This document shows positions 52,958 through 61,585 of a DNA stretch of 64,000 nucleotides, one piece after another; position 1 is the stretch's first letter; each line of letters opens with the position of its first letter. The stretch spans positions 62,001-126,000 of the forward strand of contig NZ_BDCD01000025.1 of NCBI RefSeq assembly GCF_001613325.1. Direction: 5' to 3'. The translations under genes and the position numbers were made by a program. The notes under the pieces are model-generated. The model ran no database searches, had not been told where the DNA came from, and was given only the letters and a program-made list of their open reading frames with translations. Origin of the DNA: Nocardia yamanashiensis NBRC 100130. GTDB lineage: Bacteria > Actinomycetota > Actinomycetes > Mycobacteriales > Mycobacteriaceae.

Positions 52958-54403
52958 ATGGCGGACGCGGTGGTGGTCGGATCGGGACCCAACGGCCTGG
53001 CGGCGGCGGTGATCCTGGCCCGCGCCGGACTCGAAGTCGAAGTGTTCGAAGCGGCCGAGGATTTCGGCGGCGGCTGCCGCACCGCGCAGGTGACGCTGCC
53101 GGGGTTCGAGCACGATCTGTGCGCGGGCGCGCACCCCATGGCGGTGGCGTCCCAGTTCTTCCGGGCCTTCGATCTGGCGAAGCACGGCGTGGAAATGCTT
53201 GCGCCGCAGGTCTCCTACGCGCATCCATTGGACGACGGGCACGCCGGGCTGGCCTGGCGCGATCTCGACCACACGGTGGACGGGCTGGGCCGCGACGGCG
53301 GCGCGTGGCGGCGATTGTTCGCGCCGCTGGTGCGCGACTGGGAACAGCTGGTGGAACTCGGCATGTCGGATCTGCGGCATCCGCCCCTGCACGTGGCCAC
53401 CGGGGTGCGCTTCGCGCGCCGCCTGCTGGAACAGTCCACGCCGCTGTGGAATCTGCGTTTCCGCGAAGAGGTCGCGCCCGCGCTGCTGACCGGCGTTGCC
53501 GCCCATGCGATTCGCCCGCCGCGCTCGATTCCGTCGGCGGGCGTGGCCGCCCTGCTCGGCGCCCTCGCCCATGTGGGCGGCTGGCCGGTGCCGCGCGGCG
53601 GTTCGCAGGCCATCATGGCCGCGCTGGCCGAGGACCTGAAAGCCCATGGGGGACGGATCATCACGGGACACCGGGTGGATTCCATCGACGAGTTCGCCGA
53701 GGTGAAGACGGTTCTGCTGGATATCGCCCCGGCCGAATTCCAGCGCATCGCCACGCTGCCCGCCCGCTACGACTTCTCGCTCCGGCACTTCCACTACGGC
53801 GGCGCGGCCTGCAAGGTCGACTTCGCGCTCTCCGGCCCGGTGCCGTGGCGGGCGCTGGGCTGCGATCGCGCGGGCACTCTGCATCTGGTCGGCACCCGCG
53901 CGGAAGCCGTCGCGGCCGAAAAGGCCGTCGCCGCCGGGCAACACGCCGAGCGCCCGTTCGTGCTTGCCATCCAGCCGGGCGTGGTCGACGATTCCCGCGC
54001 CCCGGCGGGCAAGCACACGCTGTACACCTACGCCCACGTCCCCAACGGTTCGACGCGCGATCTCACCGAAACCATTACCGCGCAGGTGGAACGCTTCGCC
54101 CCCGGCTTCCGCGATCTGATCCTGGCCACCCACGTGCGCACCGCCGCCAAGATGCCCGCGCACAATCCCAACTACATCGGCGGCGATATCTCGGCGGGCG
54201 CGATGACCTTGCGGCAGACCGTCTTACGCCCCGCCCCGCGCTGGAATCCGTATTCGACGCCGCTGCCGGGCGTGTACCTGTGCTCCTCGGCGACGCCGCC
54301 CGGCCCGGGCGTGCACGGCATGAACGGCTACTACGCCGCCCGGCACGCGCTGCGCCGCGAGTTCGGCGTGCGCACCGATCCGCTGGAACTACTGGCGCGC
54401 TGA
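52958..54403 (+). CDS. FAD-dependent oxidoreductase (phytoene desaturase-like)
   Basis: A 481-residue flavoprotein. The dinucleotide-binding fold is 'VVVGSGPNGLAAAVILARAG' at 5-24 with Glu at the end of the second strand ('VEVFEAAEDFGGG'). The C-terminal signature 'GVYLCSSATPPGPGVHGMNG' matches the FAD-binding end of carotenoid-desaturase-like amine oxidases. Members act on carotenoids, retinol or lipids, but this branch in mycolic-acid bacteria (as in Rv3254-like proteins) has no proven substrate. ATG at 52958. Its 3' end overlaps the convergent transporter gene by 15 bases. Confidence 0.87.
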   Translation: MADAVVVGSGPNGLAAAVILARAGLEVEVFEAAEDFGGGCRTAQVTLPGFEHDLCAGAHPMAVASQFFRAFDLAKHGVEMLAPQVSYAHPLDDGHAGLAWRDLDHTVDGLGRDGGAWRRLFAPLVRDWEQLVELGMSDLRHPPLHVATGVRFARRLLEQSTPLWNLRFREEVAPALLTGVAAHAIRPPRSIPSAGVAALLGALAHVGGWPVPRGGSQAIMAALAEDLKAHGGRIITGHRVDSIDEFAEVKTVLLDIAPAEFQRIATLPARYDFSLRHFHYGGAACKVDFALSGPVPWRALGCDRAGTLHLVGTRAEAVAAEKAVAAGQHAERPFVLAIQPGVVDDSRAPAGKHTLYTYAHVPNGSTRDLTETITAQVERFAPGFRDLILATHVRTAAKMPAHNPNYIGGDISAGAMTLRQTVLRPAPRWNPYSTPLPGVYLCSSATPPGPGVHGMNGYYAARHALRREFGVRTDPLELLAR

Positions 54404-55312
54404 TTCGGACCGGTAGAGATCCGGTTCGATATAGAGGTGCCGGACGGCCGGAACCGCCTGCCGCACCCGCACTTCCGCCGCGTCGATGGCGATGGCCGCC
54501 GCCTCGATGTCCAGTCCCGGCGTCATCGCCACCTTGGCCGCCACCAGCAGCTCGTCGGGCGCGAGGTACTGGGTCTTGAGATCCAGCACCCGATCGATCC
54601 CGGGCCCGCCGACGAGCTGCTCCCGAATCCGCCGATCCTCTTCCGCCGGCGCGCCTTCCCCGATGAGCAGGCTCTTCATCTCCACGATCAGCACCACCGC
54701 GATGAATCCGAGCAGGACGCCGATGGCCACCGTCCCGACCCCGTCCCACACCGGATCGCCGGTGAGTGCGGTCAATCCGACGCCGAGGAACGCCAGCCCC
54801 AGCCCGATCAGCGCCCCGGAATCCTCCAGCAGCACCACCGGCAGTTCCGCGCTGCGCGTGCTCCGGATGAACGCCCACCAGCTCTTGCGCCCTTTCAGCG
54901 GCGCCGAGGCTTTTTTGGCGGTGAGCAGACTGTAGGACTCCAATGCCATCGCGATGACCAGGATGGCGATGGCCACCCAGGTATCGCTCAGATGCTCCGG
55001 ATGCCGGATCTTGTGGATGCCCTCGTCGATCGCGTACAGCGAGCCCACGGTGAAGATGACCAGCGCGACCACGAACGAATAGAAGTACCGGTTCCGCCCG
55101 TACCCGAACTGATGCAGCTGATCGGCTTCCTGCTCGGCCCGCCGCCGGCCCACCAGCAGCAGGCCCTGATTGGCGGTGTCGGCCAGCGAGTGCACCGATT
55201 CGGCGAGCATGGACGCCGATCCGGTGATCGCCGCGCCGATGAACTTGGCGAGGGTGATGCCGGCGTCGGCGGAGAATGCCGCCAGCACCGCTTTGCGACT
55301 ACCGGATGCCAT
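54389..55312 (-). CDS. Cation diffusion facilitator transporter A
   Basis: A 307-residue CDF-family metal transporter with six membrane helices. The first metal site is His-x-x-x-Asp in 'ESVHSLADTANQG'. In the helix carrying the second site it reads 'LLEDSGALIG', with Glu where the classic His is, the pattern of the ZnT9-like branch. The cytosolic C-terminal part ('LDLKTQYLAPDELLVAAKV') has the CDF ferredoxin-like fold. ATG at 55312; a GTG three codons earlier is possible. It is the downstream member of a tandem pair (46 nt apart). It overlaps the end of the FAD oxidoreductase gene on the other strand by 15 bases. Confidence 0.9.
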   Translation of the reverse strand: MASGSRKAVLAAFSADAGITLAKFIGAAITGSASMLAESVHSLADTANQGLLLVGRRRAEQEADQLHQFGYGRNRYFYSFVVALVIFTVGSLYAIDEGIHKIRHPEHLSDTWVAIAILVIAMALESYSLLTAKKASAPLKGRKSWWAFIRSTRSAELPVVLLEDSGALIGLGLAFLGVGLTALTGDPVWDGVGTVAIGVLLGFIAVVLIVEMKSLLIGEGAPAEEDRRIREQLVGGPGIDRVLDLKTQYLAPDELLVAAKVAMTPGLDIEAAAIAIDAAEVRVRQAVPAVRHLYIEPDLYRSESARQ

Positions 55313-55358
55313 ATCGTTCACGCTACGGCGATTTCCGGCCGAACCGGCGCTACACGCC

Positions 55359-56279
55359 CTACGCGTCGACGGTCTTGGTCCGGTACAGGTCCGGCTCCAG
55401 GTAGATGACCCGCGTCGCCGGAACCGCCTCGCGCACACGCGCTTCGGCCGCGTCGATGGCATCGGCGATCTGGTCGATCTCCAGCCCCGGCACGATCGAG
55501 ATCTTGGCGGCCACCAGCAGTTCCTCCGGCCCCAGATACTGGGTCCGCAAGTGGATGACCCGGTCGATGTGCTCCCCGTCGACCAGCCGGTCGCGAATCT
55601 TCGCCTCGTCCGCGGGCAGCGCGCCCTCACCGATCAGCAGGCTCTGCATCTCGATGATCAGAATGACCGCGATGATGCCCAGCAGCACGCCGATGCCCAG
55701 CGTGCCGACGCCGTCCCAGATCGGCTCCCCGGTCAGTACGGTCAAGGTGATCGCCACGAAGGCGATGAGCAGGCCGATGAGCGCCCCGGTGTCCTCGAGC
55801 AGCACCACCGGCAGTTCCGGATTGCGCGAGGTGCGGATGAACTGCCACCAGGAGGCATTGCCCTTGAGCGGCTTGGATTCCCGCATGGCGGTGACGAAGG
55901 AGAAGCCCTCCAGCGCGATGGCGATGCCGAGGATGACGATCGCCACGATGGCGTTCGAGAGCTCCTCCGGATGCTGGATCTTGTGGATGCCCTCGTAGAT
56001 CGCGTACAGCGAGCCGAGCGCGAAGATCACCAAGGCGACCACGAACGAATAGAAGTACCGATTCCGCCCGTACCCGAAGGGATGCAGCTGATCGGCCTGC
56101 TGTTCGGCCCGCTTCTGCCCGAGCAGCAGCAGGCCCTGATTCGAGGTGTCCGCCACCGAGTGCACTGCCTCGGCCAGCATCGACGCCGACCCGGTGATCG
56201 CCGCGCCGATGAACTTCGCCGCCGCGATACCGGCGTTGGCGCTCAACGCCGCCAGGATCGCCTTCTTACCGCCGGACAT
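55359..56279 (-). CDS. Cation diffusion facilitator transporter B
   Basis: A 306-residue paralogue of transporter A, with the same membrane plan. It has 'EAVHSVADTSNQG' as the first metal site, 'LLEDTGALIG' in the second-site helix and a matching cytosolic domain ('IHLRTQYLGPEELLVAAKI'). The two proteins can be aligned end to end, so they arose by tandem duplication and may form a heterodimer, as some ZnT proteins do (inference). Substrate is probably Zn(II) or another divalent cation. ATG at 56279. It is separated from manA by 147 nt that contain no gene. Confidence 0.9.
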   Translation of the reverse strand: MSGGKKAILAALSANAGIAAAKFIGAAITGSASMLAEAVHSVADTSNQGLLLLGQKRAEQQADQLHPFGYGRNRYFYSFVVALVIFALGSLYAIYEGIHKIQHPEELSNAIVAIVILGIAIALEGFSFVTAMRESKPLKGNASWWQFIRTSRNPELPVVLLEDTGALIGLLIAFVAITLTVLTGEPIWDGVGTLGIGVLLGIIAVILIIEMQSLLIGEGALPADEAKIRDRLVDGEHIDRVIHLRTQYLGPEELLVAAKISIVPGLEIDQIADAIDAAEARVREAVPATRVIYLEPDLYRTKTVDA

Positions 56280-56426
56280 TTCCGCCTCTCCGCGCCTTCA
56301 GCGCACGGCCTGAGGGCCGTATCGATTCGTGCACGCGTGGTGCGGTCGGGTGCTGAACAGATTCTGGGTGTGTCCCAGGAATTACCCGGATCTTACGAGA
56401 TCAGTCGCCCGGTCGCGGCCGGTGAA

Positions 56427-57659
56427 CTAGTCCGCTCCGGCGGTGGCGCAGAACAATTGGGCCGGTCCGTCCGCGGCGGCGGCCCGGATCGGTCCGTCGG
56501 CGGCCGAAATCCAAGCCGCGCTGCCGCATTCGACGATGAGTTCGTGCTTGCCCTGCAGCAGTCGCACATTCCCGTGCGTGCACAGCGCGATGCCGGGTCC
56601 GGCGTGCAGCGGGACCGGATCGGCGTCCGCCGCGAGTTCGATTCGGCTGAGCGCGAATTCGGGCGCCGGCGTGTCGTACCGGTAGATTCCCGGGCCCGTC
56701 TGCTCGGCTTCGATGATCGGCAGCTCGAGCGGTTCGAAGTCCAGCACGCGCAGCAGTTCCGGCACGTCCACGTGCTTGGGCGTGAGCCCGCCGCGCAGCA
56801 CATTGTCGGAATTGGCCATGATCTCGACGCCGACGCCGCTGAGATAGGCGTGCAGATTTCCGGCCGCGAGGAACAGTCCCTGGCCCGGTTCCAGGGTGAT
56901 GCGATTGAGCAGCAGCGCCGCCAGCACCCCGGCATCGCCCGGATAGGCCTCGGCCAGTTCCAGCGCGGTGCGCACCTCGGCGGTGAATTCCTTGGGCGTG
57001 CCGTCGTATCCGGCGTCCCGCTCGGACAGGTACCGCACGCACCCGTCCAGCACCTTCGGCAGCAGATTGGCCAGGGCGTGCTGCGGCAGCGCGATCCAGG
57101 TGGTGAACAGCGTGCGCAGCCCGGCCGAATCCGGCTGCGCCGCGAGCAGTTCCGCGTACGGCGTCAGTTCCGGCACGTCCAGCGCGGTCAGCAGCCGCAC
57201 GGTCCGGCGCGGTTCGCGGAACCCGGCCAGGGCCTCGAACCGGTTCAGCGCCACCACCAGTTCGGGTTTGTGGTTCTCGTCCCGGTAGTTCCGCATCGGC
57301 GCGTCCAGGGCGACCCCGGCGTGATTCTCCCGGGCGTAGCCGGCCCGCGCCTGCTCGATGCTGGGATGCGCCTGCAGCGAGAGCGGTTCCTCGGCGGCCA
57401 GGATCTTCAGCAGGAACGGCAGCCGGCCGCCGAATTCGCCCGCGACCGGGCCCAATTCGCGTTGCGGGTCGGCGCTGACCAGCTCCAGCAGCGATTCGCT
57501 GTGGCCGTTGATCTGCACCCGCGCCGGATCGGCGGGGTGGGCGCCGAACCAGAGTTCGGCCTCCGGATGCGCGGAGGGAACCGGTCGTCCGCACAGCTGA
57601 GCGAGCGCGGTGCGTGATCCCCAGGCATAGGAGCGCAGCGCACCAACGAGTTCGTGCAC
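56427..57659 (-). CDS. manA: Mannose-6-phosphate isomerase, class I
   Basis: A 410-residue type I isomerase. The zinc ligands are Gln96 and His98 in 'LSLQAHPSIEQA', Glu133 in 'ENHKPEL', and a His in 'AAGNLHAYLSG'. It interconverts fructose-6-phosphate and mannose-6-phosphate and feeds the phosphomannomutase two genes upstream in the same operon. GTG at 57659 overlaps the TAG of the TobH-like gene by one base. It is the homologue of Rv3255c. Confidence 0.93.
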   Translation of the reverse strand: MHELVGALRSYAWGSRTALAQLCGRPVPSAHPEAELWFGAHPADPARVQINGHSESLLELVSADPQRELGPVAGEFGGRLPFLLKILAAEEPLSLQAHPSIEQARAGYARENHAGVALDAPMRNYRDENHKPELVVALNRFEALAGFREPRRTVRLLTALDVPELTPYAELLAAQPDSAGLRTLFTTWIALPQHALANLLPKVLDGCVRYLSERDAGYDGTPKEFTAEVRTALELAEAYPGDAGVLAALLLNRITLEPGQGLFLAAGNLHAYLSGVGVEIMANSDNVLRGGLTPKHVDVPELLRVLDFEPLELPIIEAEQTGPGIYRYDTPAPEFALSRIELAADADPVPLHAGPGIALCTHGNVRLLQGKHELIVECGSAAWISAADGPIRAAAADGPAQLFCATAGAD

Positions 57660-58849
57660 TAGTAGTGTCCCCCGTCATAGCGTCCCGGTCCGGCGGCCGG
57701 GCGGGAACCGAGTAGTCGTAGGTAGGCGGCGGCCATTTCGAGCCGCAGGGCCAGCACCGCCAACTGTGCCAGTTCGCCGCCGGGCGCGGGCGCCAGGGGC
57801 TGCCCTTCGGCGCCGGCGGGGGGAGTACCGGCGGTGGCGGCCGCTTCCGCGTCCACATTCACCAGATCGGCGTCCACCAGCCCGGCATCGGCGGAGAACA
57901 CCCCGAGCCGCCGCCGTACCGCGAATTCGTCGGGACTGGTGGTCAGCACGAACACCCGCACCTGCTGGACGGGCGCGGGCCCGTCGAGCTGCTCGTCGTG
58001 GAACAGCGGATCGAAGTCTGGCGCGGACACGCCGGCCGCCTCGACCAGACGGCCGTGCGCCGCAATGCTTTCCGCCAGGGTCGCGGCAGTGGCGATCTTC
58101 CCGGCGCCGGCCAGCAGCACCTCGCAGCCGTGCACGGCCAGCTCGGTGGTGGCGGCGGTGTCCCCGGCCAGCACCAGGCGCGGCCGCTGCTGCATGCGGG
58201 TGGCCAGGGTCTTGGCGGGATTGTGGAAGGCCTCGTGCTGCGGTCCGTCGCGCAGCGCCTCGGCGTCCAGCAGATCGGCGAGCTCGTTCAGATCCGGCAC
58301 CAGCGGACCGACCCGATTGGGGTCGACGGCGGCCAGCACCGCCATGCCGACGGCGAAGAAACGCAGCAGCCGATTGTGATCGAGCACGGGCAGCCGCGGC
58401 GGCAGCATGGTGGCCCGGCCGGCGGCGGCCGCGCGCAGCGGTCCCTCGTCGGGCGCGGCCACGATGACCTCCGCACCCCGGCGCAGCGCCCGGTCCACGG
58501 CTTCGGCGAGACGCGGATCGCCCGCGTCGTCACCGGCCACCAGCACCACGTCCAGCGGTCCCACCCAGGGCGGGATCGAGGTCGCGGGCACCAGCGGCAT
58601 ACTCGTGCGATCACCGAGCGCGGTGATCAGCAGACCGGCGGCGCGGGCGGCCCGCCCGGCGCCGGAGACGAGTACCAGACTGCGCGGCCGCAGGTCCTGC
58701 AACCGAGCCAAAGCATCTTCGGAAATGGCCGCGGCGGTAGCCCTGACCAGGGCTCCGCCCGACGCGGCGGAGCGCAAGCCACCGCCGGTGTCGGCCGCCT
58801 CCAGCGAGGCGACGTCATCGAGGTCGAGTACCGGTGTCCCAGCGATCAT
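57659..58849 (-). CDS. TobH/SIS-like protein (Rv3256c homologue)
   Basis: A 396-residue protein with the layout of sugar isomerase (SIS) domains: 'LVLVSGAGRAARAAGLLIT' and 'DVVLVAGDDAGDPRLAEAV' resemble SIS strands and phosphosugar-binding loops. 'GRATMLPPRLPVLDHNRLLR' and 'LVLAGDTAATTELAVHG' are further conserved parts. It lies between phosphomannomutase and mannose-6-phosphate isomerase, as in all Mycobacteriales I know, so it probably acts in mannose phosphate metabolism, but no activity is shown. Its stop overlaps the manA start. ATG at 58849. Confidence 0.8.
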   Translation of the reverse strand: MIAGTPVLDLDDVASLEAADTGGGLRSAASGGALVRATAAAISEDALARLQDLRPRSLVLVSGAGRAARAAGLLITALGDRTSMPLVPATSIPPWVGPLDVVLVAGDDAGDPRLAEAVDRALRRGAEVIVAAPDEGPLRAAAAGRATMLPPRLPVLDHNRLLRFFAVGMAVLAAVDPNRVGPLVPDLNELADLLDAEALRDGPQHEAFHNPAKTLATRMQQRPRLVLAGDTAATTELAVHGCEVLLAGAGKIATAATLAESIAAHGRLVEAAGVSAPDFDPLFHDEQLDGPAPVQQVRVFVLTTSPDEFAVRRRLGVFSADAGLVDADLVNVDAEAAATAGTPPAGAEGQPLAPAPGGELAQLAVLALRLEMAAAYLRLLGSRPAAGPGRYDGGHY

Positions 58850-58922
58850 CGGGCGTTGCCACCTCCCCTCATCGGGTCACCAGGCGCTGGTGAATCCAAG
58901 CTCTGTGATTCCACTATTCCAG

Positions 58923-60299
58923 TCAGGCGCGGACGATGCTCAGGATCTCGGTTACGAGTGCGTCTACTTCCTCCTGCGATCGTGCTTCGACATTGAGCCG
59001 AAGCAGCGGTTCGGTATTGGAGGCGCGCAGGTTGAACCAGGCGCCGTCGGGCAACTGCACCGTGACTCCGTCCAAACGGTCCACCGACTTGGCGCGCTTG
59101 CCGAACGCCTCCAGTACGGCGGTGGTCCGGTCCTGCGCGTCGGCGACCGTGGAGTTGATCTCCCCGGACGCGGCGTAGGTCGAATAGGCCGATGCCAGTT
59201 CCGACATCGGGCGCTCCTTCTCGCCGAGCGCCGCCAGCACGTGCAGGGCCGCGAGCATGCCGGAGTCGGCGCCCCAGAAGTCGCGGAAGTAGTAGTGCGC
59301 GGAATGCTCGCCGCCGAAGATGGCGCCGGTGGCGGCCATCTGCTGCTTGATGAACGAGTGGCCGACGCGGGTGCGCACGGGGGTGCCGCCGAGTTCGGTC
59401 ACCAGCTCCGGCACCGCCTTGGAGGTGATCAGATTGTGGATGATGGTCGCGCCCGGCTCCTTGGTCAGCTCGCGCTCGGCAACCAGCGCGGTGACGGCCG
59501 ACGGGGAGACCGGATCGCCCTTCTCGTCCACCACGAAGCAGCGGTCGGCGTCGCCGTCGAAGGCCAGGCCGATATCGGCGCCGGTCTTGCGGACGTAGGC
59601 CTGCAGATCCACCAGGTTCTTCGGATCCAGCGGGTTGGCTTCGTGATTGGGGAAGGTGCCGTCGAGTTCGAAGAACAGCGGCTCGATGGTGTACTGCGGC
59701 AGCGTGCCCAGCACGGCCGGGACGGTGAACCCGCCCATGCCGTTGCCGGCGTCCACCGCGATGCGCAGCGGGCGGGAATCGCTCAGGTCGACCAGCTTGT
59801 GCAGGAAGGCCGCGTAGGCGGCGAGCAGGTCCTGCTCGGTGGCGGCGCCGCGCGGGCCGTCGTAGGCCGGGACGCCGGTGACGACCTCGTCGGAGATGGT
59901 GGCCAGGCCGGTGTCCTGACCGACCGGCAGCGCCTTGGCGCGGCACAGCTTGATGCCGTTGTACTTGGCCGGATTGTGCGAGGCGGTGAACATGGCTCCG
60001 GGGCAATCCAAATGGCCGGAGGCGAAGTACAGCTCGTCGGTGGAGGCCAGCCCGATGTGCACCACGTCCAGGCCCTGCGACTGCACGCCGTCGGCGAACG
60101 CCTCGGCCAGGGCGGGGGAGGAATCGCGCATATCGTGCCCGATGACCACGCGCTGCGCGCCCTCGGAGCGCATCAGCCGGGCGAAGGCCCCGGCCACGTC
60201 CCGGACGAAGTCCGCGTCGATCTGTTCGCCGACTACTCCTCGAACGTCATAGGCCTTGATGACTGCTTGAACGGACTCGGCGGACCGGGCGACTGTCAT
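58923..60299 (-). CDS. pmmA: Phosphomannomutase/phosphoglucomutase
   Basis: A 458-residue alpha-D-phosphohexomutase. The active-site serine is Ser107 in 'TASHNPAKYNG'. The Mg loop is 'DGDADR' with Asp248, Asp250 and Asp252, the sugar-binding loop is 'GGEHSAHYYF', and the phosphate-binding loop is 'RASNTEPLLRLN'. It makes mannose-1-phosphate, the substrate of the guanylyltransferase at 50773, and is the homologue of Rv3257c. ATG at 60299 is the natural start; an extended frame to 60407 runs into the DUF3499 gene. Confidence 0.93.
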   Translation of the reverse strand: MTVARSAESVQAVIKAYDVRGVVGEQIDADFVRDVAGAFARLMRSEGAQRVVIGHDMRDSSPALAEAFADGVQSQGLDVVHIGLASTDELYFASGHLDCPGAMFTASHNPAKYNGIKLCRAKALPVGQDTGLATISDEVVTGVPAYDGPRGAATEQDLLAAYAAFLHKLVDLSDSRPLRIAVDAGNGMGGFTVPAVLGTLPQYTIEPLFFELDGTFPNHEANPLDPKNLVDLQAYVRKTGADIGLAFDGDADRCFVVDEKGDPVSPSAVTALVAERELTKEPGATIIHNLITSKAVPELVTELGGTPVRTRVGHSFIKQQMAATGAIFGGEHSAHYYFRDFWGADSGMLAALHVLAALGEKERPMSELASAYSTYAASGEINSTVADAQDRTTAVLEAFGKRAKSVDRLDGVTVQLPDGAWFNLRASNTEPLLRLNVEARSQEEVDALVTEILSIVRA

Positions 60300-60381
60300 A
60301 GGGAACACCCTAGTAGCTCTCGGCGACGAGTCGTATTCGGCGGTGCGCTGCATGTCCCGTATTCGCTCGTAAGGCGTCGAG

Positions 60382-60780
60382 CTAGTTCGGCGGATCCGGT
60401 AGGACACGTAGATGGCCCCTCCGGCCGGTGCGCCCCGTACGGGTCGGGCGCTGCGGGGCCGGGGCGTAGTCGGTGTAGCCGCGCGGGTCGGGATCCGGTG
60501 TCCGGCGGCGCAATCCGGCTTCGCGGACGGCTTCGGCCAGCGCGGTGAGATCGTCGTCGTCGGGCGTCGAGGAGGAGAACCCGCCCTCGTGCTTGACCAG
60601 CTCCCAGCCCTTCGGGGCGGTAATCCGGGAAGCGTGCGTTTCGCACAGGTCCCAGGAGTGCGGTTCGGCGACCGTCACGAGCGGACCGACCACGGCCATG
60701 GAGTCCGAGTACACATAGGTCAGCGTCGCGACGGCCGGGTTCTTGCAGCCGGGCCGGCAGCAACGACGCATGGGGATCAC
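60382..60780 (-). CDS. DUF3499 family protein
   Basis: A protein of about 132 residues, homologue of Rv3258c. 'RRCCRPGCKNPAVATLTYVY' and 'DLCETHASRITAPKGWELV' carry the Cys and His residues of a probable zinc site. The C-terminal third is Arg/Pro/Asp-rich. The family is found only in Actinobacteria, next to phosphomannomutase, and has no known function. GTG at 60780 (or ATG at 60771) is the start; a frame to 60897 continues but reads like promoter sequence shared with the divergent gene. Confidence 0.83.
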   Translation of the reverse strand: MIPMRRCCRPGCKNPAVATLTYVYSDSMAVVGPLVTVAEPHSWDLCETHASRITAPKGWELVKHEGGFSSSTPDDDDLTALAEAVREAGLRRRTPDPDPRGYTDYAPAPQRPTRTGRTGRRGHLRVLPDPPN

Positions 60781-60911
60781 GCCAAGCAGGGTAACCCCGT
60801 TCGCGGCTCGCTGGGGACAGACACGCTCAATGGACTGCGTCTCACTTGTCCCCGTACGGGCCTTGGTTGCCAGGGCGAACACCGTTGTCGGCAACACAGT
60901 AGATTCGGGGT

Positions 60912-61391
60912 ATGACTCGTTCCCGTCGTCGGCGACCGCCCACCGCGCGGTCCGTGATCCGCCGCGGGCGCGGTGTGCGCGGGCCGATGCTGCCGCCGAC
61001 GGTGCCGGCCCGGCGGACCCGCGGCCAGCAGTTCGACCGCCTGGTGCTGGAGGCGTTCGCGCCGCTGGAGAGCCGCTGGCACGAACAGCTCACCAAGCTC
61101 GATATCGCGGTGGACGATGTGCCGAAAATCCGCCCGTTGCATCCGGATTCGGTGCAATGGCCGGACGAGGTGGTGGCCGACGGCCCGGTGCCGCTCTCCC
61201 GCCTCATCCCGGCCGGCGTGGATCGCTACGGCATGGCTACCCGAGCCCGGGTCGTGTTGTTCCGCAAGCCATTAGAGCTACGCGCCGGAGACCCCGACGA
61301 CCTGGTGGACCTGCTGCGCGAAGTCCTGGTGCAGCAGATCGCCACCTATCTCGGTGTGGACCCGGACGTCATCGATCCGGAGCCGGAATAG
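60912..61391 (+). CDS. Metallopeptidase-family protein lacking HExxH
   Basis: A 159-residue protein, homologue of Rv3259, of the small zincin-like metallopeptidase family. The N-terminus is Arg-rich ('RSRRRRPPTARSVIRRGRG'). The helix that should hold His-Glu-x-x-His reads 'VLVQQIATYLGVDPDVIDPE', with Gln-Gln and Thr instead, so the zinc site is absent. I recall the same change in other actinobacterial members, so it looks like an inherited loss and not a sequencing error. It is divergent from the DUF3499 gene. Start is ATG at 60912. Confidence 0.83.
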   Translation: MTRSRRRRPPTARSVIRRGRGVRGPMLPPTVPARRTRGQQFDRLVLEAFAPLESRWHEQLTKLDIAVDDVPKIRPLHPDSVQWPDEVVADGPVPLSRLIPAGVDRYGMATRARVVLFRKPLELRAGDPDDLVDLLREVLVQQIATYLGVDPDVIDPEPE

Positions 61392-61437
61392 GACCCCTCC
61401 CGTTCGGGGGAGATCCCGGGCGACTCGGCCCACTGCC

Positions 61438-61503
61438 GTTCGGGGGTGAAGCCCCTGGGATCCGGGCTTCCTCCCATCCGGGGGTTCGGGGGCGAAGCCC
61501 CTG
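61438..61503. repeat. Direct repeat of a GAA/UUCG-loop mini-hairpin
   Basis: 'GTTCGGGGGyGAAGCCCCTG' occurs at 61438-61457 and again at 61484-61503, with T/C as the only difference. A partial third copy begins at 61402. Each unit folds into a short G-C stem; on the minus strand the second copy gives a stable C(UUCG)G tetraloop. It lies between convergent genes. Confidence 0.65.
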
Positions 61504-61554
61504 AGGGTCCCGGGAGTGGGTCCATGAAAGCTGTTGCTACAGCCGAGCTTTCAA

Positions 61555-61580
61555 GATGCTGCGCCTGCCCGCGCAGCATC
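61555..61580. terminator. Hairpin at the end of whiB2
   Basis: 'GATGCTGCGC' (61555-61564) pairs with 'GCGCAGCATC' (61571-61580) around a 6-base loop, starting 6 bases after the whiB2 stop read leftward. It probably ends the whiB2 transcript, with the mini-hairpins beyond it. Confidence 0.75.
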
Positions 61581-61585
61581 CTTCC

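Noticed and set aside
55170..57617. An 815-codon open frame on the plus strand
   Set aside because: It is antisense to the CDF transporters and manA, which carry intact catalytic and metal-binding motifs. The translation is low in complexity.
60300..60407. N-terminal extension of phosphomannomutase to 60407
   Set aside because: It would overlap the DUF3499 gene and adds Arg/Ser-rich codons; the natural family start is the ATG at 60299.
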